The notes: generated by a model not told the origin, from the sequence alone. A stretch of 64,000 nucleotides of DNA from Branchiostoma belcheri (GCF_001625305.1 NW_017803647.1:77702-141701), one strand, 5' to 3'. Counted from the first letter of the stretch, positions 33,844 to 45,970 are shown. Numbers and translations are program-made.

Positions 33844-35279
33844 CTGGGGTGTAAAAGAAATACACAGTCAGAAAAATTTCATGCCAAACTTACATTCAAC
33901 AAGCATACACCAACAATATTCACATAACATGCATGTCATCATAATATTCACAACATTTGTTCAAGTTCAAAAACCCGCTTTTGTTGGGAGAAGCACAAAT
34001 GGAAAGAAGAGCACATTAAACAAACAGTGAACATAGATTATCATGACCACACAACAATTGCATGAAAATACATCTCACACAAGATATTACATCAAAACAA
34101 TCCAAATGACAATGATCATGATAAGATGCATCTCATGTTGAAATTCATCAAATTACAGTAGCTAGGCACAAAAACGTTATTGCCAAGGACACATGCAAAT
34201 GCATTTCAAATATTAGTTCATGAAAAAAACAACAGATCAAGCTCATATCAACAGGAAATTAAGTAAAAACAGTTTCATTTGGAAATAAAAGATGTAAACA
34301 GCATAAACAGCATATTATTATCTATATAGTAATCTGTACTCAAGAAAATAACTAAGACTGTTCTGTACTCAAGAAAATAAGTAAGACTGTTCTAAGACAT
34401 GAATCATCATAACAATTTTAAACAACATCAAGTGGCACAATCCCTTAAAACTAAAAACATAATATTACATTTTTTAAATGAAATACATGATTGTATGTGG
34501 TCCAACACTCAGAACTGTTTGAACTGGGGACATTTAAAAATGGAGAATAGCATGCATGCAAATGTCCCACATTGCATGAAACCAGTTACTGTGATTCTAA
34601 AAAAAAAACATACAGTACATATGTTTTGTCATAAGTTATCTTTGCTTGGGGTAGGCCTCTAGAAAAACCACCCAGGTTTCTGGCCTACCCCGCACATTCT
34701 TTGATTATTATTATTTGATTGTGTAATTGTTTTTAATATACGTGCAAATGGTAAATAAATAAATAAACAAATAAACATGATGGATAGAACAGTCAACTTG
34801 ATGTTTAAAATAAAACACACATTTTTCGACATGTCAAATACTTCATGAATTTCTGAACAAAGCAATAAAAATATGGAGAAAAACATCTGCAATGTCATGT
34901 CAAATATAAATTCATGTATCATATCAGTGGCTGCAGACATGTCCCTCCAGGATGTTCTGTTACATATATATATATATTCATCATACATACACATTGCAAA
35001 TATGTGCCAATGAAACCATCATGGTTTCATTTTTGACAATCATATAGCACACATGCAATAATATTACTAAGTACTACTTGAGTAGGTCTCCTCAGCTTGG
35101 TGAGTGGCCTGCGTCAACTAGTACCTTAATAATAAGCCAACCTACAAATGTAGGCAGCAGTTTCCAGTGGCCAAATTGGTACTATTAAATGAAAGAACAG
35201 TCATCCTGGCTCTAAACGTTTAGATGTAACCTTTCAGGTTCAGTGAATAAGATTCAATCTGTGACCACAACTCACAAAT

Positions 35280-35480
35280 TTTAATATTCTTCTCAAGTCA
35301 ACAGGTTGTCATCCCTCATCTGGTCAGGACAGAAGTCGCCCAGTCAGAACAGCAACATCAGGACACACCTAACTATATGAAAAGATAACTACTGTGATGC
35401 AAAAAAAAAAAATCTCTGGTCAACACTGAGTGACCAAAAAAGATAATGATAAAATCACACAATTGAACTATCCTTTTATT
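35280..35480 (-). repeat. Minus-strand copy of the GTTAGGTGTGTCCTGA unit
   Basis: Read on the minus strand, TTTTTTGCATCACA, TTATCTTTT, TATAGTTAGGTGTGTCCTGA and GATGAGGGATGAC follow the same order as in the left-arm unit at 25,335-25,415. A related exon-like stretch with an AG/GTACCTTGAGGG start is at 35,705-35,797. Confidence 0.55.
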
Positions 35481-35999
35481 TATCAAGATTCATTTGAGGC
35501 CTGAAGGATTCAAACCCAAAACCTTCAGTCAACAACCCTAACTACAAGACCATCTGGCCACCTTTGTTTACTTCAGTTACATGTATCTAGTAATACCAGG
35601 CTTTAGAAAGTTGTTTTCAACCATATAGTTATGTGTGTAGTGTTTTATGCATCAGACTTCATGTCATAAAGTTGTAAAGCAGTCTCACCTATACTGAAAT
35701 TCTTCACCGTGTACTCAACTTCAAGTCAACTACAGCCCTCCTCTGGTCTGGTTTGGTTTGGACAGGAACATCAGGACTGCTGGCCCTCAAGGTACCTAGA
35801 TATAAAAGAACAAGATTGGGCAACTAGCTACCAGGTAATGATAAACACTTGCACATGAACTTAAGTACTTCAGGATTCATCAATTTCAAGATTAGGCCAG
35901 TGGTCAGGAAATAAATTCGATAATGCACAAAACTGTTCAACTTTCTGTCAATCATGTATGCTCATCAGAATTTCGATGTTTCTTGCTATTGATCATATT

Positions 36000-37269
36000 C
36001 AATTACATTCTAGTAGCTGGTGATATTAATACTTTCTGCATACAAGTAGCTGAAAATTTCGAATAATGTTTAGACCTTAGAACAAGGGACACACCAATTT
36101 AACTCAACATGTTGATTTATTACTAGTGCGTAGACCTTCTAAAAGTCACTGTACTTTTGTCAATTAAAACTTTGGTGCTGAGAGGAACACCTTACAAGTC
36201 ATCTTAGGTTTGTACAAGAGTCAACATCAGTCTGCAGCCTCCTAACTTACAATACAGACCTCAATGTTAGTTGGACGACTGTGTGACAAGATTAGATATT
36301 AAACAGCAGAAAACTTCAAATGAGAAATTCGCTGCTATGAGTCAGGACACCTGTTATATATAAAATACCAGTAAATTAACAAAGTCCAATGCAGAGACAG
36401 AGTTGGGATATTAAAAAATGACCTAACTTAATGTTACATGTCAACAACCTTTTGCATTTGGTTGTGGAACAAACATCGCTATTAAAGTTTGTGCAGTGCA
36501 CATTGTATTTGTGTCCCAGTACATATACAATCACAGCAGTTGTCTATGTTTATGTCTTTCGGTGGCTTTAAACTATTTCACCACATACATGCTGTTAAAA
36601 TCATGAACAAGCTCATGGTAGGTTAATTTATGTTCAAAGATTTTTATTATTAAAGGCAAATTTCTGGCCATTTTTGACGTAGTAGCTTGAATCAACCCTA
36701 TCCAGTAACATACTGATATCTGAGAGACAAAAAAATGCGATGTGGCTGACGGAAAACAGTTTTATGTTATCATAGGATGGTTCTAGCTATATAGTGGTCT
36801 AATGTTGGAGATGAGATTGTCTGCGAAGTTATTTATGTAGAGAATGGGGTTAAAAAGTAATGGTGGACGGAGTACAGTGCGAATTTATTCCTATCAAAGC
36901 TGAAATGGAGAACTAATTGCACAGTAAACTTGTCATGTCCCATCCGGATATTTCACCCCTGAAGCCTTGTTTTCGCGACATTTTTGGCGGTAGAATTCAA
37001 AGACTCTATGCCCCAGATATGGCACATTTCCAACAGGCGGTGACCACGTCGGCGGAACTTTCGAACAAAACATTTTTACAACATTTTTTTTTTCGTCTGA
37101 AAATTATCCCATAATTTCTCAAAGCCAGTCAACAATGAGAATTCGGAAAAGCATTGAAGTTCTACATTCTCCAAAATCAACTCATGCAGCATCAAATACC
37201 GTGCCCAGAAAAGGACAAGAAAAGCGTATAAAATTGTCAACTACTGGAAACCCGCTTAAAACTAGGAGA
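36000..37269. other. Non-coding, nothing recognised
   Basis: AT-rich sequence with no exon-like or repeat structure that I could support, apart from a short CACACCAATTTAACTC word near 36,088 that matches a widely scattered TTAAATTGGTGTGGCC motif (17,945, 32,409 and others). Confidence 0.5.
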
Positions 37270-37520
37270 TAAATGCGTAGTTTGCACAGAATATACGTCA
37301 GTTAGGGTTACACAACTTTGTTGGAAATACATTTAACGGGATAGTTCGTTGTCTTACCTTGTAAAGACGAGTCTTCTCAACACCACGCCGTCCTTCCCGA
37401 CAAGACAGTCGCCATTTTCCTTTCTTCTCCAAAATTCCGACCTGGGTCAGAAAAGGCGAATTTTCTCCCTTGAGCTCAAACATCCAAAGAACGGCGTAAA
37501 ATCCACCACAGAAACATCCC
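37270..37520 (-). other. Candidate promoter and first exon, right copy of the inverted duplicate
   Basis: Homologous in opposite orientation to 21,560-21,790. On the minus strand an ATG at 37,415 (AAAATGGCGAC) is followed by GGACGGCGTGGTGTTG and a consensus donor AAG/GTAAGAC (exon end 37,358). Small indels relative to the plus-strand copy put a TGA after 12 codons, so either this copy is not translated or both are untranslated first exons. Confidence 0.45.
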
Positions 37521-38499
37521 CAAGACTTACTAGTACTTCAGACGTTACCATAGAAATTTCCCTTACCAAAAAAAAACGGTAAAAGCCGAAATTATGCCCA
37601 AAAACTCTAACAAAAGAAAATTCTACCAACAGCGTGCGTCACGCACGAGGTCGAACGGACAATACCAACTGTCATTTGTACACAGGTGTCAGGTGTGCAA
37701 AATGGTCATAACTCGATTAACTTCCTCATCCAATCGAAAAAGGCCATCACTAACGACTAATTCAGCAAAAGGCTACGTTGCTGTATACGTTTGATCAAAG
37801 TGCGCGTCAGTGAAGGACAATAGTCCTAAGTTACCTGTGCACTTTTTTCAGATTTCACACATCTGCAACCGATTTTTGGACCAGCGTTTTACTTCTTTCT
37901 TTTCTTCCTTTGACTTGTCCATCACAATTAGCAGTTCAACCAATGACAACGTGGAAATTAGTGGTTCGACCAATGAGAGAGCTTTAAAGTTTTTGTTTTG
38001 CATTTCTACATTTTGGGCGGGGCAAAGGGATCGGACAGGATTTCAGACGATAGATGGAGAGCGGTCAGTGACTGGAGCCGTCCTTCACCTATAACAAGTA
38101 CTAACGAGTACTTTTTATTTGACCTAGCAATAGTTGTTTGACCAAAGTACGCCACTTTTTTTACCTCTATCTTCACGTTAGTGTATTTTCCTGACCGACA
38201 ACCCAAACTGCCCTTACACTCTGTGCACTTTTAACATTTAACGCATGAATACGTTAACTTTTTTTTTACGTTTTTTTTTCGGACTGACAGAATAGCCATA
38301 ACATAACTACAGAACGTATCATGTACTTTTGGCGGGAAATAAACACGAAAATATATTGATCACAATCAGACGATGTTATGTAAAAGTATTAATTAATAAA
38401 TAAAAGTTACCAGTACTAGGCCACAGTCGCTTTAACTGACCAGTCCACGTTATTACTCCGTGAAGGAGGTCAGGACCTCCGGACGGAGTGTTGTGATCG

Positions 38500-38950
38500 G
38501 CTGATTTTTCGTGTTCGCAGTCAAAACACTGGGTTCTCTTTGTGTAATCAGCACGCAATTTTATACGCCGTCTTCGGGCATGCCCGTGTTGATGCACGAA
38601 TGTGTATTTTTGCCGTTGCAGCTTTCGCGGTCAATGTAATATTGCAGACGCACCCCTACAATTACGAGGCGAATTGGAATGGTCCAGAAAAACGCGTTCT
38701 TTGGAATAGCAGTGGGGGGGTGGAACTTCATGCAGATACGGGGTGGTTTTGATAAGTGGTTCCAGATGTTTTTGCCCATGGTTAAGAGATGCCAAGTTTT
38801 TTGGAAGATGTTCGCAGCCAAAACGCATTCTTCCGTACGTCGCATTTTTGTGTAATTTCGCATGTGGTGTGGCATTATGTCCGGGATGATGCACGTCTTT
38901 TTATTTTTACCGTAGCTGTTTTGATATTGGAGTAAATGGTTATTTTCGAA
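38500..38950 (+). repeat. Diverged direct duplication, ~300-bp period
   Basis: GTTCGCAGTCAAAACACTGG, then TTGTGTAAT, then GATGCACGAATGTGTATTTTTGCCG (about 38,511-38,620) recur in the same order as GTTCGCAGCCAAAACGCATT, TTGTGTAAT, GATGCACGTCTTTTTATTTTTACCG (about 38,811-38,912). No coding content was seen. Confidence 0.5.
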
Positions 38951-39975
38951 ACATCCCCATGTCGTTGAAATGTTGTCGTCCGTTTATGTCACCGGTAGTA
39001 AGTCGCGGCGGGGCTGATGGGGCGGAAATGTGGGGTGGTCAGAGGTCAACATTAGGAAATGTTAATACCGATGACGTAATCCTATCGATTTCAAACTGGT
39101 CGGGTGTGGCGACCTAGTGGCGGCGTGTATTTAGTCACGTAGCAACTGGCCGGTCGTCCTAGCAACGACACATGGCCAATATTTTTGGGTTGGGCCGCTC
39201 CATAGTGTTAGTGGAGCAGCTCTTTGTAAACATGGACAATATTTTTGAGCAACCCATCAATGTGTTCTGCCTCGTGGTCGGATGTGGTCTGGGGCTGGTA
39301 AACCGCACATACAGTACTAGTAGATCGGGTAATTTTATGATTTGCTAGTTGTAAAGGCGTCGTGTAGTATGAGCCGGTATATGAAGAAGTAGCCTGTGTT
39401 ACACAATCATGCTTTCGGCCGGATTGATGTGCAACTGTTACTAATTACAGGGACTGCGCTAATGCCGACCAGTCGCGCTGTCCTGATACACCGCGAATGT
39501 GCGAGTGTTCCCTGTAGACAGTCCCGGGAGTCATTTTTTTCGCACATTCCAGGAGCCAAACCAAAATACGTTCATGAACCGAGTCCAAAAAACCGAAACG
39601 TGAAAATCGGATGATCGGACCTGATGTACATTTCTCTTTCTGTAGATTGTACACACAATACACACATCTTTAGATAATCTGGCCATGGCAGGTAAAAAAA
39701 AAAAGTAACCCTGAATCATACTAGATTAGCGTAAATGCATGTTTATGCGTTCAAAACAAGAAAAGAATTTGTTTCCCGGTATTAATCTCTTGAAACACGG
39801 CGCTGAATATTGACGCAAAAATATTTCGGGCATCGCGCGCCCTTCCCCGTTGTTTAGACTGTATGCAAATCCCGCGTCACGTACGTGTCGGCATTTCGCA
39901 TCTCTGATTGGTTGTTGCGTCTTAAGATGACTGAGCCGACGCGCGTTTAAACAATTTTTCTTTGTTCGATTTATC
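38950..39975. other. Non-coding, mildly CpG-richer
   Basis: Mixed composition with scattered CpG but no exon, promoter motif or repeat that I can support. Confidence 0.4.
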
Positions 39976-40070
39976 ACACTTCACAGAGAATTGTCGCCAA
40001 TGGCTACTTCTTTTTGTTGCAATATATAATACTTCACGGAGAATTGTCACCTATGGCTTCTTGTTGTTGT
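39975..40070 (+). repeat. Two-copy direct repeat, about 35 bp
   Basis: ACTTCACAGAGAATTGTCGCC and ACTTCACGGAGAATTGTCACC, each followed by ATGGCT and TTGTTG words, lie about 55 bp apart. Confidence 0.55.
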
Positions 40071-40379
40071 TTTACCAAAAGAGTCGCGTTAGCGAATCGA
40101 CATCATATGAGTTTAAACTTAAACTTTGACAACTGTCACCAATATTTTATTTGTCAGACTTGTAATTTTAAGTTAATAACATACACGTCTCAAATCGTCT
40201 CACGTCTTCTTTTAACTGTTAAACCTTTGTTCCGACAACCTTCAAATGGATTGACAGAACGTACAAGTTGTCATGGCGGGAAACAAACACGGTAATGTCA
40301 TTATCAGACGACTGGGATAGCACGCGGAGGTCAACCCCCTTCCCTCACCTACAAGTGACCACCAGTACAAAGAGTGCAA

Positions 40380-40640
40380 TGATGTAAAAAAGACCTAATT
40401 TGCATAATTAATGAGAAAATGCTATGACTTCGTGATGGGAACTGCTGGAAATTTCATACTTTTTGCATTTGGAAGTTAAGTGAAGGTGAACATATGAAAC
40501 ATAAATTATTCAAATAATGACCTCATTTGCATAATGTATGAGGAAATGCCAGAATGGCAGGTGGAGAATATACTATATACTAAATAGTATTTCATTACAT
40601 AATTCATGATACAATTATTTGCATTATCAGGTAAACATAA
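40380..40640 (+). repeat. Repeat cluster built on ATTTGCATAATTAATGAG
   Basis: Two units, at about 40,395 and 40,520, carry CT(A/C)ATTTGCATAAT(T)AATGAG followed by (G)AAATGC, at a spacing near 127 bp. Related copies are at 18,773-18,800 and three more at 46,490-46,830. The family looks like a dispersed, locally tandem element of unknown type. Confidence 0.5.
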
Positions 40641-41251
40641 GTGCCAAAGGTATCAGATCATGGAACTCTAGTTTTGATTAATAAATAAGTTTATTGCAAA
40701 TTCTTGCCTGAAAGATTGCATAAGGACAATTAATACAAAATAATGACGATGTGTGACATGTTGCTACTAGTACTCTTATTTCAATAATCTCTTATTCTAA
40801 CATCCTAGGGTGAAGGAAAAGTAATCCCTACCCATTTATTTTACAGGACTGAAGTCAGAAACATTTTTTTCCATGGCCATTCAAGTCCCATTGAATAATT
40901 GTGACCAGAACAGGTAGTAAATCTTTGGATATTTCAGTGTAAACTATGACATCAGCAGATACGGTAAATGTGCCATTGAAAATGTTACAAAGTCATGGTC
41001 TGAAAGTTTGCCTCCTAATACAGGTAGTCCAGTACACATTCACTACGCGATCGACAAAAGCAAATGTTGCGAAGAGTAGGGCTAGAACACTATCGTACCG
41101 ACAAGATTTGTGTTGTAGAATTAATACAAATTTCAAATGATAGTCTGAGGCATATAACTAACCTCAGTTCACTTCCAATTGCAAATCAGTATAAAGGCAC
41201 TGAAGGCATTGCTTTAACATTGTTAATGATGTTATCCGTTTCATAAGACGG

Positions 41252-41257
41252 TTTATT
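41252..41257 (-). terminator. Poly(A) signal candidate for the BTB gene
   Basis: AATAAA on the minus strand lies 18-23 nt after the TAA stop, a plausible but unusually close polyadenylation signal. Confidence 0.35.
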
Positions 41258-41274
41258 AACAGTGTGCCTTGTCT

Positions 41275-44200
41275 TTACTCCAGGTCCCTGACAAATACGC
41301 CTATCCTGAGTTTGCCCTCCTCATTGACGATTTCCCGCGCTTTCTCCCCGCTCACCACGTTTGCCACCGTCACGTCCACCGCGCTCACCTTGTGGATGAT
41401 GTAACTAGGCTCGCCTTGTTTGTCGCAAACGACGAACCTGAAAAAATCAACCAAGACATAAAACTGGGTTATCCTTCATTAGGGTGGGTCGGATGGTCCT
41501 GTTCTGTGTACAGTACAGTGTTAGACTGGGTCGTACCTCATTAGGGTGGGTCGGATGGTCCTGTTCTGTGTACAGTACAGTGTTAGACTGGGTCGTACCT
41601 CATTAGGGTGGGTCGGATAGTCCTGTTCTGTGTATAGTACAGTGTTAGACTGGGTCGTACCTCATTAGGGTGGGTCGGATGGTCCTGTTCTGTGTACAGT
41701 ACAGTGTTAGACTGGGTCGTACCTCATTAGGGTGGGTCAGATGGTCCTGTTCTGTGCACAGTACAGTGTTAGACTGGGTCGTACCTCATTAGGGTGGGTC
41801 GTATGGTCCTGTTCTGTGTACAGTACATGGATGCGGAGAGACTCCCGTCTCGCTGTGCGATGAACGTGACCTGCCACTGTCCCACCCTGGTCAGGTGTGA
41901 GTTGGACATGAACTTCTGCTTCCTGTCGTAACAGGGACAGAAATAGAGATGTTAATTGTTGAATATATTAATGGCAAATCTATACACTCAGTCAGGGATC
42001 AATCTCACAACCTACAAATGTAAGACAAGAACTTTTGAACTCTCCATCAAACAACAGTAGTACATTATTTAAAAGTTTCTGCAACATTGCTTGGGCAAAC
42101 TTTTCTGTTACAAACATTTGGAACAGATCAAGATCAAATGATAAAGCAAAAGCAATCAAATCTTGTTATGCTGTAAACATGCATATGAAGTTCCTTTTAT
42201 TGACAGGGCTTAAGTCCAGTTTGTAATTTACAAAAAAAAACCCAAAAAAAATCTTAGACCCAAAACTGTACTTTTGCCATAGACCATTAGTGAAGTCGTC
42301 ACCTGTAACCTGCTGGCTGTGTAGGGTTCAGGGCTGCGTAGTCTGGTGCTCCGGGACACGGCAAACTCCAGTCCAGCCACGCCCATGCCTCACCACTACT
42401 GGCCGTGTACTCCCGGGGGAAAAACCTTCTGTCTGAGAAACTCTGGCTGAGCTGGAGACATACAGGGTACAGAAATAAGGTAATGCATGAAAAAAAACAT
42501 GCTCAATCATATTTACTGTCCTCAAAAGAAGAGTCTGTAGACAGGAGACATGGTTAATGGCAATTTTTTGGTTAATATTTAGAAAACGGTGTTTCTCAGG
42601 CCGTGTGTCTGAGCATCACACCATTTCCTCCAACTTTTCACTTTATCCCTCCCTCCTGCCATCCTTCAGTTATTTCCTTTCTTTCTCTTCTTTCTTTCTT
42701 TTTCTTTCTTTTTTTCTTTCTTTCTTGCTTTCTTCTTTCATTCTGTATCTGTATCAGTATAGCTGGTATAACCGCCATTCGGCATAACACACCAGCTTAA
42801 TATTCACAGACACTCTCTTTTTGTTTCTTTCTTTTCTTTCATTCTTTTTTCCTTTCTTTTATTTCATTCTTTCCTTTCTTTTCTTCTTTCATTCTTTTCC
42901 TCACTTTACTTTTGTCCTGTATTTCTCCCATTTTTGCTTCTCTCTCTCTCTCTCACTCTCTCTCTCTCTCTCAGTGTGTTCTAACCTCCAGTTTGTCTCG
43001 TCCCTCCTCCTCGGCGAAGGCGACCAGTGACCTGTACCTGTGTGCCTCCTGCAGTCCTGCCATCAGCTTCCCGTTACTGCCGTACCTGACACAGATCTGC
43101 TCCACCAGCCACAGGTGACCCGCCGTCATCTGGGAGAACCTGACCTCAGGCACGATGGAGGACAGCAGGTCCTGCATCTGGAGGATGGAAGGACGAAATG
43201 AGGGAGTAAGACAAAGGAAGGAACAAGTGAGGTATGAAGCTTAATACCGCGACGGGGGTTGATATCGTCTACCAAATACCTTTGATACCCAGTGTTGACA
43301 TCACACTTTATAGAAGCCAGACAAGCCTCACTGGGACTCTTGTCTACTGTCACAATGGAAGACCAGAGTGACTGGTCGAAAGTTCTTAGGTGAGAGAATA
43401 TCTTAGTTTGTGTTGGATAAAGAGTTTTAACTTTAAACATGTAACTTGACTGAATGCAGATGAACATTCATAATGGCATGCTTTACATTTACTTTGGAAG
43501 TGATTAGTCAATAATTATCTTGATGAAGCTGACGGTGCTTGTTGAAAATTGTCCTTGTTGTGTTGGTCGGAATAAAGTTCTGTAATATATTGTACTGTGA
43601 AAATTCTTTGTATCATCTTGAATATTCTTCGCATTTCATAAACATATGACTGTGCACATCTACATTTATGAGGTGAATATGGACTGGAGAAATTTCAACA
43701 TGTATTCTAACTGCAACATATGACTGCATTAATTCATTCAATTCATGCTGTCATTCAGAACAACCACATTAATCTTTCATATCACTGAGAACATTCACAG
43801 AACTTCTAGAAGTTGGAATAATAATAATAAATAGTATAGTTTGACAAGAAGCAACAATGTATACCTGGTGTCTTCTGGCTTCTTGCTGCACCCACTTCAT
43901 CACGGCTTCAAATATCATGTACTCGTTCTCCACGGCCAGACGGGAACTCTGCAGGATGTGGACGATGCAGTCCAGAGGCAGCTGCAGCCACGTGTTGGAG
44001 TTCAGCACCAGGGACATGTTGGGCACGATGATGTCCACGCACTTCACCCGCAGGCTCTCCAGGCGGAACGCGATGGAGTACGGCAGCCACTGCAGCGCCG
44101 GCGCGAACTCTCCCCGACCCAGCTGTGTTGTCATGAAGTTATCGCACGCCACCTTCAGGGCAAACAAAAATCAGACTCAGGTGTTTGACATCATCTTTAT

Positions 44201-45970
44201 TGAATTGAGAAAACAATTAAAACAATAAGACAAGATGAAGGGTTAAAAAACACCTCGGTCAGCCCCTGAGACAGATTGCAAGGTTGTAAGAAAAAAGCAC
44301 CATGAAAATATACATTCTATTGCACGTTATTTTGTATCTTACTGTTGTTGCACATGTTTTTGAAGGTTACTGGCTGAAAAACAGCCCAGACGGGGACTCC
44401 CACACAGGAGTATTCCTTGCGTAATAGATTGTGTAAGATGTGCAAAGAGCACAATGTCTTAGTCAGCGTGCAAAAGTAATGTTAAATCAATTCTTCTATA
44501 ACAGGTGCAGAGAGCTGGAGGGTTAAACAAAGACTGATACTAGTATGCGCATTTAACAACGACTGTCTAGTAGGATCTGTCGTATCTTCTGGCCTAGCAA
44601 GGTAGCGAACAAGGAACTCTATAGCAAAACCGGTTGTACAACACTTAGAAATCATATAAATGCGAGAGCCAGAAAAACAAAACAAGAAGGCAGAAAAACA
44701 AGATGCCAGGCAGCAGATTTAAAATATAAGAGACAACAAATGTTAGGACACAAATGGAATGAGAGAACACAGTGTAACATAACCAACAAGTCTTTTATTC
44801 GTCAGGAAAACTAGTGGAAGTCGTCGTCCTGCCCTGTTTCTGTCCTTTCATCATATCTTCCAATTTGTGATGTGCAGCACTGTTGTCACTCTTTGATGCT
44901 TACAGGAAGTGGAATGTCTCCTTTTTTTCTGGGAACAGGCCAAAATCAATGCGCGCACAGATGTCATCAATAAAAATTACTTGGTGTGGCTTAAGTAAGT
45001 TAGTGTTATTGAATTATAAGTACCTTCAGGGCGTTGACGTTGTACTTGTCTGCCAGCAGGAGCAGCGGCATGGCGGTCTCCAGGGTACAGTTCACCTGCA
45101 GTGATTATAAGAAACACCCATGATCTGCAGACTGCATTTTGTATCTAGACATTTTCAATATTGCAGAGGAAAAATAAGGCAACCTGCAATTTTGTAGACT
45201 AAAGAAATCAGGCTTGGGGTTCAATGGTTCAACTAATGTTGCAATTGTTGAATTTTCAAATTGCATGTAAAATGTTTGTGCACTTATAGGGATGAGGCAG
45301 GCAGGTAGGCAGGAAAATGTATACATCTGCCCAACATGCAATTTTACCATGTATATCCAGACTTCTAGGAATATTTTCCAAATTGCAGAACTTTTGACAT
45401 TTTGCAATATGACTGAATTAATGAATGAAATTTTATTATGTGCCTTGCAACATTTCTTGTCAACACCAAAAATCACATAAACATAAGTACAGAAGTCACA
45501 AACATAAATCAAATCAAATGTCAACTCAAAAGTGCATAAAGTCAACTCAAAGCACATAAAGTCAACTAAAGAGTACATAAAGTCGACTGTATTTTAAACA
45601 CATGAAAATTTTTAAAACACTCAGGGAAACTAATAATTTGCAGATCACTGAAAAAAAAAGTAAGTATTTCTAAACCACTGACCTGGCCCTGGTAGAAGAA
45701 GCGCAGGAAGTTCTGGAAGACCCTCTCGCACTCGGCGCTCTCGTGGAGCTGGACCTCGGGCTGCCGCGCCACGTCCCACAGGCTGCTGGTCAGCATGGTG
45801 CGGAACACGTCGCTCTGGGACGTCAGGATCAGCTTGTGCGCGTGGAAACGCTGCTCGCCCACCACCAGCACCACGTCACTCATCTCCGGGTTGTTGAAGA
45901 GCGCCGAGAAGCTGCGCGAGAAGTCCCTGAGGTCGCCGACGATCGCTTCTGGGCTGTTCTTTGCCGTCAT
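41275..45970 (-). CDS. BTB-BACK domain protein, BTBD17/Tango10-like, 7 coding exons
   Basis: Minus-strand exons in coding order: 45970-45683, 45095-45024, 44152-43865, 43177-42986, 42451-42303, 41922-41827, 41437-41275. All introns are GT-AG and phases join to 1,248 nt (415 residues plus TAA). A BTB/POZ domain (about 25-105) contains SDVVLVVGEQRFHAHKLIL and SDVFRTML; a BACK-type helical region follows (about 105-280); then a beta-rich C-terminus with VTFIAQRDGSLSAS and FVVCDKQGEPSYIIHKV. BTB domains dimerise and often recruit cullin-3; BTBD17/Tango10 relatives share the LETAMPLLLLADKYNV-type hinge after the BTB. No Kelch repeats are present. The ATG follows the exon's acceptor by at most 2 nt, so an upstream non-coding exon is expected, or the protein may extend further N-terminally (some relatives have a signal peptide). 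The assignment to BTBD17 is from pattern memory and tentative; BTB-BACK is firm. Confidence 0.85.
41477..41826. repeat. 62-bp minisatellite filling most of a BTB-gene intron
   Basis: A 62-bp unit beginning CATTAGGGTGGGTCGGATGG starts at 41,477, 41,539, 41,601, 41,663, 41,725 and 41,787: five full copies and a partial, differing by only a few substitutions. It occupies 350 of the 389 bp of the last intron and abuts the exon border at 41,826/41,827. Each unit carries, on the minus strand, both the GTACTG used as donor and an ATGAG/GTACGA donor-like site. Confidence 0.9.
42640..42973. repeat. Pyrimidine-rich microsatellite tracts (TTTC)n and (TC)n
   Basis: Runs of CTTT/TTTC at about 42,676-42,745 and 42,820-42,905 and (TC)n at 42,939-42,972. 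On the minus (gene) strand they form a purine tract that begins 12 nt after the donor of the BTB gene's fourth intron. The LINE 3' fragment at 42,741-42,797 is embedded between tracts. Confidence 0.85.
42741..42797 (-). mobile_element. 3'-end fragment of the PHD-type LINE family
   Basis: On the minus strand, GCTGGTGTGTTATGCCGAAT, GGCGGTTATACCAGCTATA and GATACAGATACAG match the 3' UTR of the LINE at 25,921-29,487 (GCTGGTGTGTTACGCC, GGCGGTTATACCGGCTATA, ACAGATACAGAT). Only the terminal 57 bp are present: a severely 5'-truncated insertion. Confidence 0.8.
43494..43575. repeat. Half-copy of the CCTTCATCAGG foldback family
   Basis: GGAAGTGATTAGTCAATAAT, TATCTTGATGAAG and TCCTTGTTGTGTTGG match one arm and the flank of the elements at 29,640-29,715 and 32,130-32,200. 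It lies in the third-to-fourth exon intron of the BTB gene. Confidence 0.6.

Noticed and set aside
41477..41826. CRISPR-like array
   Set aside because: The repeats are contiguous 62-bp units with no unique spacers, in a eukaryotic intron: it is a minisatellite.
42557..43118. Plus-strand Phe/Leu/Ser-rich frames resembling membrane segments
   Set aside because: Produced by TTTC/TC microsatellites and by the antisense of BTB exon 42,986-43,177.
43841..44228. Plus-strand frames of 115-123 codons
   Set aside because: Antisense to the BTB-gene exon 43,865-44,152, whose sense frame has correct splice borders and BACK-like sequence.
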